A DNA stretch of 12,382 nucleotides. Origin: Colimorpha sp045597845. Lineage in GTDB: Bacteria > Bacteroidota > Bacteroidia > Bacteroidales > P3. The notes under the pieces are model-generated. The model saw only the letters and a list, made by a program, of their open reading frames with translations, searched no databases and was not told where the DNA came from. The position numbers and the translations under genes were made by a program. The stretch is taken from assembly GCA_045597845.1 (NCBI GenBank), contig JAZLKZ010000074.1, positions 1-12,382 of the forward strand. Reading direction: 5' to 3'. Positions 6,705 through 12,382 of the stretch are shown here, one piece after another. Position 1 is the stretch's first letter. Every line of letters begins with the position of its first letter.

Positions 6705-9005
6705 TTATTGTTGTTTTTTCTTGGAAGAGGATTTTTTCTTTGAAGATTTGAAGGACTTGGTTTCCATGGAGTTTTTCGCTGGTTTAGATTCCTTCGTTGA
6801 GCGAGACTTCCGAGCGGGTTTCTGCTCGCGGGCAAGATGTTCGATGTCAATATCTACGTCTTCCACCAAGAGGAAATCTATCTGTTTTTTCATCATATCT
6901 ACGCCTTTGACCTGGATACGGACTGGATCGCCGAGTTTGTAACATTTTCCATAGCGGCGACCGATGACTTGATAATTGTCCTCGTCAAGCATATAATAAT
7001 CATCACGCAGCGATCCGATGGGTATCATACCTTCGCACTTGTTTCCCTCAATCTCGGCATACATGCCCCATTTGCTCACGCCAGAAATGTGGGCGGGGAA
7101 AGTCTGCCCAATCTTGTCGCTCAAGAACTCCGCCTGCTTGTATTTCACGCTGGTACGCTCGGCGTCGGCGGCCTTCTTTTCCATAATGGAGCAGTGCTTG
7201 CAGTACTCCTCATACTCTTCGGCGCTGGCGCTGTTTCCCCCTGCCAAGTAATGCTCAAGCAAACGATGCACCATCAAGTCGGGATAGCGGCGGATGGGCG
7301 ACGTAAAATGAGTGTAATAAGGGAACGCCAAACCGTAATGGCCGATGTTCTCTGTGCTGTAATAGGCTTTGCTCATAGTGCGTATGGCGATGCTGTCGAT
7401 CATGTATTCCTCTCCCCTACCCTCAATCTGTGCGAAGAGGTTGTTGTAGGAGTCGGCGAGCGCTTTGCGCGAGCCGACACGCATCTTGAAACCCAGTTTC
7501 TGCACAAACTCCACGAAGGTGTTGAGCTTTTCGGGATTCGGCTCGTCGTGTACACGATAGACAAATGTGCGTGTAGGAGCCTTAGGGTTGGATTTGGACT
7601 TGCGGCTGCCGATATGCTCCGCCACCTTACGGTTTGCCAACAGCATAAATTCCTCAATCAACCAGTTGGCTTCTTTCTGTTCCTTGATATAGACTCCGAT
7701 AGGCTTGGCGTTTTCGTCGAGCTGGAACTTAACCTCCTGGCTCTCGAAATTGATGGCGCCCTCTTTGTAGCGAGCGGCACGCAGGATGGTGGCGAGTTTG
7801 TGGAGTTCGAGGATCGCCTCGTCGCAAATGCCATTGGTCGCGCCCGATTCTATAACCTCCTGAGCCTCTTCGTAGGCGTAGCGCTGGTCGGAATTGATGA
7901 CACTTTTGCCGAACCACTGACTGAGCACCTCGGCCTTGTCGTTCATTTCCATTACCACGCTGAAGCAGAGTTTCTCCTCGTTAGGACGCAACGAGCATAC
8001 GCCGTTGCAGAGTTTTTCGGGAAGCATGGGTATGGTGCGATCGACAAGATAGACACTCGTGCCACGATCGTAGGCCTCGCGGTCGATGGCGGTACCGGGC
8101 TTGACATAATAGGAAACGTCGGCAATGTGGACACCCACCTCGTAGTTGCCGTTTTCCAAACGGCGGAAAGAGAGTGCATCGTCGAAATCTTTGGCGTCGG
8201 CAGGGTCAATCGTGAAAGTTGTCACCTTGCGGAAATCCTTACGGCCTTCGAAATCCTTTGTCTTGGGTTCGGAAATCTTGGCAGCCTCACGCTCCGCCTC
8301 GGCGGGAAACTCCAACGGAAAGTCGTATTCGGCAAGGATGGACTGCATCTCCACGTTGTTGTCTCCAGGTCTGCCCAGTCGTTTCACCACCTTGCCCACA
8401 GGGTTGTTCATTCGATCGGGCCAATCGGTCATCTCCACCAACACTTTCTCACCGTCTTCGGCACCGCCAAGGTCGTTCAAAGGGATGAAGATATCCACCT
8501 GCATGGTACGACTGCCCGAAACCATGAAGGCAAAACGCTCCTGAAGCTGTACAACACCCACAAAGCGGGTCTTGGCACGACGGAGAATTTCAACAACCTG
8601 CCCTTCTGGCTTGTGCATCTTGCGTTGCGGAAACATCAGAACCTTAACGGTATCGCCGTGCAAGGCATGGCGCGTGTTGTTGGGCGCAATCTGTATGTCC
8701 TCACGATCGGAGTCTTTGGGAATGACATACGCCTTGCCGCCCTGCTTCATGTCGATGGTTCCCACCACATAATTGGCAGGCAACAGATCGTCGTTGATGT
8801 TTTTGGGATTGATTTTGTACTTGCCCTTATTGTCGGCTTCTACTAAGATTTTGTTCTCAGCAAGTTCCTGTATGGTGGTCAGCACAAGCTGACGCGCAGC
8901 CTTGTCGTGGGCACCCACTCGCGAAGCTATCTGCTTGTGGTTGAAAGAGTCGAACGGATTGTTGGCAAATATTTTGAGGATTTGCTTGGCAAAAGAATCG
9001 TTCAT
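6705..9005 (-). CDS. rnr: Ribonuclease R (3'-5' exoribonuclease)
   Basis: This is a 766-residue RNase II/RNB-family enzyme that degrades structured RNA processively from the 3' end in the cytoplasm. Domains in order are an N-terminal winged-helix-like region (about 1-65), cold-shock domains (about 75-225), the RNB catalytic domain (about 255-590) and an S1 RNA-binding domain (about 634-715). The Mg2+-binding motif TIDPADAKDFDDA (265-277) has the expected aspartates D267, D273, D275 and D276, so the enzyme should be active. HFTSPIRRYPDLMVHR (566-581) is the second RNB signature. The last 40 residues form a lysine- and serine-rich tail ending SKKKSSSKKKQQ, as in E. coli RNase R, where a basic tail helps bind structured RNA and ribosomes. 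The start follows the M3 peptidase stop by 36 bases and the stop precedes the phosphatase by 20-38 bases, suggesting one transcript. Exoribonuclease II is excluded by the length, the extra N-terminal region and the basic tail. Confidence 0.95.
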   Translation of the reverse strand: MNDSFAKQILKIFANNPFDSFNHKQIASRVGAHDKAARQLVLTTIQELAENKILVEADNKGKYKINPKNINDDLLPANYVVGTIDMKQGGKAYVIPKDSDREDIQIAPNNTRHALHGDTVKVLMFPQRKMHKPEGQVVEILRRAKTRFVGVVQLQERFAFMVSGSRTMQVDIFIPLNDLGGAEDGEKVLVEMTDWPDRMNNPVGKVVKRLGRPGDNNVEMQSILAEYDFPLEFPAEAEREAAKISEPKTKDFEGRKDFRKVTTFTIDPADAKDFDDALSFRRLENGNYEVGVHIADVSYYVKPGTAIDREAYDRGTSVYLVDRTIPMLPEKLCNGVCSLRPNEEKLCFSVVMEMNDKAEVLSQWFGKSVINSDQRYAYEEAQEVIESGATNGICDEAILELHKLATILRAARYKEGAINFESQEVKFQLDENAKPIGVYIKEQKEANWLIEEFMLLANRKVAEHIGSRKSKSNPKAPTRTFVYRVHDEPNPEKLNTFVEFVQKLGFKMRVGSRKALADSYNNLFAQIEGRGEEYMIDSIAIRTMSKAYYSTENIGHYGLAFPYYTHFTSPIRRYPDLMVHRLLEHYLAGGNSASAEEYEEYCKHCSIMEKKAADAERTSVKYKQAEFLSDKIGQTFPAHISGVSKWGMYAEIEGNKCEGMIPIGSLRDDYYMLDEDNYQVIGRRYGKCYKLGDPVRIQVKGVDMMKKQIDFLLVEDVDIDIEHLAREQKPARKSRSTKESKPAKNSMETKSFKSSKKKSSSKKKQQ

Positions 9006-9041
9006 ATTATCAGTTTTAAGGTTATTTGTTATAAGAAGCGG

Positions 9042-11297
9042 TTATCGACTAATTTTCTTTTTCTCGAGAAATTTAACAGCATGTGGAGTTTCGTCAAGTG
9101 AACGAACCTTTTTGAGAAATCCGCAACGGAGCAACAGCGCTTCGTTGTTGGGATCGCGTCCCATAAAGTTACGGAAGAGAACGGCAGGATGCTGCGTGCC
9201 GCCTTTGGAAAGCACTTCGTTACGGAACGCCGCAGCGGTGGTCTTGTCGAAAATGCCTTTCTCCTGGAAACGCGAAAACACATCGGCATCAAGAACTTCA
9301 GCCCACTTATATCCATAGTATCCAGAGGCATAGCCACCTGCAAAGATATGCGTGAAAGAGGTGCTAGTGTTACAACCTTCCACGGGAGGCAGGAGTTCCA
9401 CCATCTTGGTGCGCTCAAAATCCTCAATCTTGCCTTCGATAGGCTCTGTGATTGAGTGGAAAGCGATGTCCACCAAGCCCAAGCTCAACTGACGGACGCA
9501 AAGATAACCCGCAAGATAATTCTCAGCGGCCTTGATTTTCTGGATAAACTCGCCAGGTATGGTGTCACCAGTCTGATAGTGACGAGCGAAAGTATTCAGG
9601 AATTGAGACTCATAGCACCAGTTTTCCATGACTTGGGAGGGCAATTCCACAAAGTCGCGCTTTACGTTGGTTCCGCTCACTGAAGGATAGGTTGCGTCGC
9701 TGAGCATGCCGTGCATAGCGTGGCCAAACTCGTGCATGAAGGTTTCCACCTCGTCGAAGCTGAGCAAAGCGGGGGTATCGCCAACAGGCTTGGAGAAGTT
9801 ACATACCACCTGAATCAAAGGACGAATCTGTTTGCCTCCGATATTACTTTGTCCACGAAACTCGGTCATCCAGGCGCCACTACGCTTGCTTTCGCGGGGA
9901 AACATGTCGAGATAAAGCACACCCATAAAGCGGTTGCCATCATAGACTTCATAGACCTTCACGTCGGGATGATAGACCGAAATCACGCCGGTCTTATCCT
10001 CGAAACGCAAGCCATAGAGTTGGCCGTAAAGGTCGAAGATGCCCTGGCGCACTTTTTCCAACTGGAAATAGGGACGCAGTTGCTCGGCATCGAAACTGTA
10101 TTTCTGCTGTTTAAGTTTCTCACTATAGTAGGAAAAATCCCAGCGTTCCATCTTGAACGGAATGTCGGTGATTTTCTTGGCTTGCAAGTCACCCTGCAGT
10201 GCCTTGGGATTGCTGGCGAAATTCAAGACTTCAATTAGGTCTTGCCGTGCCGCAGGATAGGCGGCATCCATCAACGATGTCATGAATTTGTCAAGTTTTT
10301 CGGGACTTTCCGCCATACGATCGCTAAGCACATATTCGCAATAGGTCTTGTAGCCCAAAAGCTCAGCCTGCTGGTGACGCAAGTCGGTAATGCGGCGAAT
10401 CAGTGCGTTGTTGTCGTTCTTGTTGCCACGGTTGCCACGGCTGTTGTAGGCCTTCCACATCTGCTCACGCAGCTGGCGGTTGTCGGCATAGGTCAAAAAG
10501 GGACCATAGGAGGGATAAGCAAGGGTAAACACCCAGCCTTCAAGGCTGCGACGCTTCGCCTCTTCGCGAGCGGCAGCCACCACGTTCTCCGGCAGTCCTG
10601 AAAGCATATCCACCTTCGAAGAGCCGCTCCAGGAGCCGCCCTTGGCTGTCCAGAGGTTGTTGCCGTCGCGGGTAACGTGCAGCACATACTCGTTGTTGTC
10701 TGCCAAGACATTCTGGTTGAACTGCTGTTCCAGTTGCGCCAACTCCTCTGAATTCTTGGCAAAAATCTTTTTGCTTTTCTTGTCGAGATTGACGCCATTG
10801 CGCACGAATCCTTTGTAGCTATTTTCTAGCAAAGTCATCTGTTCTGTATTCAATCCCAGCATATTACGCTTATCATACAACAATTTTACACGAGCGAAAA
10901 GTTTTTCGTTCATCGAAACACCATTGGAGAACCGAGTCAGCTCCGGCGTTATGTCGAGCACCACCTGTTGCATTTCCGCGTCGGTGTTGCACTCGTTAAG
11001 GTTGAAAAGCACGCCACTGATGCGGTCCAACAGTTCCGAAGCCTGTTCCATGGCAACGATTGTGTTCTCAAAAGTTGGTTCCGCCTTTTGACTGGCAATG
11101 GCGTCGATGTTGCGTTGCGCCTGTTTGATGGCGGTACGCAATGCTGGTATATAGTCGTTGGTTTTTATCTCCTGAAAAGGTGGAGTCTGATGTAGGGTGT
11201 TCCAATCACGAAGCAAGGGATTGGATTCCTGTCCCGATACGGTTACAGGCGCGATAATGGTCGAGAGTAACAGCATTTTTAGAAATTTTATTTTCAT
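9042..11297 (-). CDS. Exported M3-family metallopeptidase (dipeptidyl carboxypeptidase-like)
   Basis: This 751-residue protein is a zinc metallopeptidase of family M3 (Dcp/oligopeptidase A group), which cuts short peptides, in the Dcp case releasing C-terminal dipeptides. The zinc site is HEFGHAMHG (H522, E523, H526) with the third ligand Glu551 in DFVELPSQVMENW, 25 residues after the catalytic Glu region, as is usual in M3. A downstream SFTHIFAGGYASGYYGY segment (647-663) holds the His and Tyr residues that contact substrate in this family. The N-terminus is MKIKFLKM plus a hydrophobic stretch ending VSG|Q, a signal peptide. Unlike cytoplasmic E. coli Dcp, this protein should therefore be periplasmic, as in many Bacteroidales. 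No lipobox is present. It is the first gene of a three-gene minus-strand cluster, divergent from the lipoprotein gene. A likely role is digestion of imported oligopeptides. Dcp and other M3 subtypes cannot be told apart with certainty. Confidence 0.9.
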   Translation of the reverse strand: MKIKFLKMLLLSTIIAPVTVSGQESNPLLRDWNTLHQTPPFQEIKTNDYIPALRTAIKQAQRNIDAIASQKAEPTFENTIVAMEQASELLDRISGVLFNLNECNTDAEMQQVVLDITPELTRFSNGVSMNEKLFARVKLLYDKRNMLGLNTEQMTLLENSYKGFVRNGVNLDKKSKKIFAKNSEELAQLEQQFNQNVLADNNEYVLHVTRDGNNLWTAKGGSWSGSSKVDMLSGLPENVVAAAREEAKRRSLEGWVFTLAYPSYGPFLTYADNRQLREQMWKAYNSRGNRGNKNDNNALIRRITDLRHQQAELLGYKTYCEYVLSDRMAESPEKLDKFMTSLMDAAYPAARQDLIEVLNFASNPKALQGDLQAKKITDIPFKMERWDFSYYSEKLKQQKYSFDAEQLRPYFQLEKVRQGIFDLYGQLYGLRFEDKTGVISVYHPDVKVYEVYDGNRFMGVLYLDMFPRESKRSGAWMTEFRGQSNIGGKQIRPLIQVVCNFSKPVGDTPALLSFDEVETFMHEFGHAMHGMLSDATYPSVSGTNVKRDFVELPSQVMENWCYESQFLNTFARHYQTGDTIPGEFIQKIKAAENYLAGYLCVRQLSLGLVDIAFHSITEPIEGKIEDFERTKMVELLPPVEGCNTSTSFTHIFAGGYASGYYGYKWAEVLDADVFSRFQEKGIFDKTTAAAFRNEVLSKGGTQHPAVLFRNFMGRDPNNEALLLRCGFLKKVRSLDETPHAVKFLEKKKISR

Positions 11298-11336
11298 GAC
11301 AATAATATTATGACAAAATCAACGTTATTTATAAAA

Positions 11337-11344
11337 CAAAAATA
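11337..11344 (-). promoter_or_regulatory. -7-like box upstream of the M3 peptidase cluster
   Basis: On the minus strand this reads TATTTTTG, fitting TAnnTTTG, and would start transcription about 33 bases before the peptidase ATG at 11297. No TTTG is found at the 19-21 base distance; one lies only 13 bases upstream. The call is tentative and rests on position and the -7 match. This 113-base intergenic region must hold promoters in both directions; no matching box was found for the plus-strand lipoprotein. Confidence 0.35.
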
Positions 11345-11358
11345 GGGATATCATTCCC
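11345..11358. promoter_or_regulatory. Short inverted repeat in the divergent promoter region
   Basis: GGGA-N6-TCCC is a short inverted repeat directly abutting the peptidase -7-like box, inside what would be the promoter spacer. An operator there could affect the peptidase cluster and perhaps the divergent lipoprotein gene. With only four paired bases per arm, chance is a real alternative. Confidence 0.2.
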
Positions 11359-11410
11359 AAAACATCTCTTATATTAACGCAGAAAACATTATTATTAATA
11401 TAATATCATC

Positions 11411-12283
11411 ATGAAAAAATTACTTTTCTTTGTTACCATCGCATGTTTGTCATTGACTTTTAGCGCATGCAACAACGATGAAATCGAAGCAGCAAAACGC
11501 AGCAACGATTCTTTGCAAAACATCATCAACAACAAGGACGGCGAAATCGACGCCCTCTTTGAGATGCTCAACCAAATCGAAGACAACCTCGCCATGATTT
11601 CCGCAAAATACAGCTCCGTGAGGGAGTTGCAACGCGACAACCCAGAAAAGGGCTACAATGTCAAAGGCGAAATCAATAGCCAAATATCCAACATCGAGAG
11701 CATGCTCGAAGCCAACAAGAAGAAAATCGGCGAACTCAACGCCAAGATTGCCACGTTGGGAAAAGAGAACACGCGCCTGCAGGAATTCGTATCAAAACTT
11801 GAAGAGCGCGTGGCCGAGCAAGAAAGCCAAATCTCAAGTCTGATGGCCGAAATCGAGTCCAACAAAACCGTGATCAAGGATCTCAACCAAAACGTCAGCG
11901 AGCTCACACAATCCAACCAGGAGAAGGACGCCCGTATCGCACAGCACATTGCCGAAGCCAACCGCGCCTACTATATTGTTGGCAGCTACAATGATTTGAA
12001 AGAGGCAGGCATCGTGTCGAAGAGTGGCGGATTTATCGGCATTGGCAAGAAACAAGGCACCCTTGAAAACATGCCTACCGAAAAGTTCACCGAAATCGAC
12101 CGCACCCGCACCACCACCGTTGAGGTCAACCTTAAGAATGCCATGCTCATCTCCAAGCATCCGGCCGACAGCTACGAACTCGTTGCTGACGAAAACGACG
12201 AGAAAGTCACCGCTTACCTCAAAATCCTCAATCCCACACGTTTCTGGCAGCAGACCCGCTACCTCGTAATCTCTACGAAATAA
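11411..12283 (+). CDS. Coiled-coil lipoprotein, probably surface or outer-membrane anchored
   Basis: The 290-residue protein begins with a lipoprotein signal: MKKLL, a hydrophobic core, then TFSAC with the acylated Cys20. Residues 21-24 (NNDE) put acidic residues just after the cysteine, loosely resembling the Bacteroidetes lipoprotein export signal that sends lipoproteins to the cell surface. Residues about 24-60 and 82-185 are rich in E, K, Q, N and heptad-spaced I/L and should form a long coiled coil. From about 186 to 290 lies a compact domain starting YYIVGSYNDLKEAG, with a glycine-rich GGFIGIGKKQG loop (206-216), ending in beta-rich sequence. D33-S34-L35 fits the Bacteroides O-glycosylation motif. 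I do not recognise an enzyme. The design recalls Bacteroidales proteins annotated as Cbp1-family collagen-binding glycoprotein adhesins, but this is from memory and not tested. An A/T-rich leader precedes the ATG, and no Shine-Dalgarno site is seen. Function is unknown; adhesion or an envelope scaffold is possible. Confidence 0.85.
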   Translation: MKKLLFFVTIACLSLTFSACNNDEIEAAKRSNDSLQNIINNKDGEIDALFEMLNQIEDNLAMISAKYSSVRELQRDNPEKGYNVKGEINSQISNIESMLEANKKKIGELNAKIATLGKENTRLQEFVSKLEERVAEQESQISSLMAEIESNKTVIKDLNQNVSELTQSNQEKDARIAQHIAEANRAYYIVGSYNDLKEAGIVSKSGGFIGIGKKQGTLENMPTEKFTEIDRTRTTTVEVNLKNAMLISKHPADSYELVADENDEKVTAYLKILNPTRFWQQTRYLVISTK

Positions 12284-12308
12284 GAGGTCTTGCGAGAACA
12301 TAAAGAGC

Positions 12309-12351
12309 AGAGGAGAGCCCCCGCGGGCCCGCCCCTGGTCTTTTTCTTTTT
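12309..12351 (+). terminator. GC-rich hairpin and T-rich tail after the lipoprotein gene
   Basis: Starting 25 bases past the lipoprotein stop, CAGAGG (12309-12314) can pair with CCCCTG around a very GC-rich centre that includes CCCGCGGG. It is followed by two five- and four-T runs (12341-12350). This is a plausible rho-independent terminator, although the stem has a mismatch and several alternative pairings. The last 30 bases of the window are pyrimidine-rich and hold no gene. Confidence 0.5.
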
Positions 12352-12382
12352 CATTCTAACCTCTTTTCCAACCTCCCATTTT

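Noticed and set aside
6837..8846. A 669-codon open frame antisense to RNase R
   Set aside because: It is in the same codon register as rnr, explained by codon avoidance, and has no domain or start context of its own.
1..12382. Search for a novel multi-gene system, mobile element or CRISPR array
   Set aside because: All large genes belong to widespread housekeeping or nutrient-use families, no regularly spaced repeats or integration signatures were found, and no shared unknown cluster is evident.

Overview
The window reads as a core-chromosome segment of a member of the Bacteroidales, most likely Prevotella or a close relative. Three things point there. Promoters match the Bacteroidetes TAnnTTTG type, best seen upstream of the tRNA gene as TTTG-N20-TACTTTTG. 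Start codons lack clear Shine-Dalgarno sites and often follow A/T-rich leaders. The exported proteins and protein families are typical of gut and oral Bacteroidales. No phage, transposon, integrase, CRISPR, toxin-antitoxin or restriction gene is visible. I read it as an ordinary region with one poorly characterised surface protein.

Layout, left to right. Bases 1-75 hold a hairpin-forming intergenic element. A long-chain acyl-CoA ligase gene (129-1988, +) follows and ends at a strong hairpin terminator. Facing it is a large FAD and iron-sulfur dehydrogenase of the YdiJ type (2110-4995, -). Its mRNA leader carries a perfect GC-rich inverted repeat. Upstream of that lies a self-contained tRNA-Gln(TTG) unit on the minus strand, with its own promoter and terminator.

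Next is a three-gene minus-strand cluster, transcribed as exported M3 metallopeptidase, then RNase R, then exported histidine acid phosphatase, with gaps of about 36 and 20-38 bases. Divergent from the peptidase is a gene for a lipoprotein with a long coiled coil (11411-12283, +), followed by a GC-rich hairpin and a T-rich tail.

Working together: the ligase activates fatty acids for lipid metabolism, and the dehydrogenase probably feeds electrons from a D-2-hydroxyacid into the cell's carriers. The peptidase and phosphatase carry signal peptides and probably scavenge peptides and phosphate in the periplasm. RNase R is cytoplasmic RNA turnover and appears to be co-transcribed with them without an obvious shared pathway. 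No single pathway or novel multi-gene system links these genes. The items most worth a second look are the coiled-coil lipoprotein, the leader palindrome of the dehydrogenase and the 5' repeat element.
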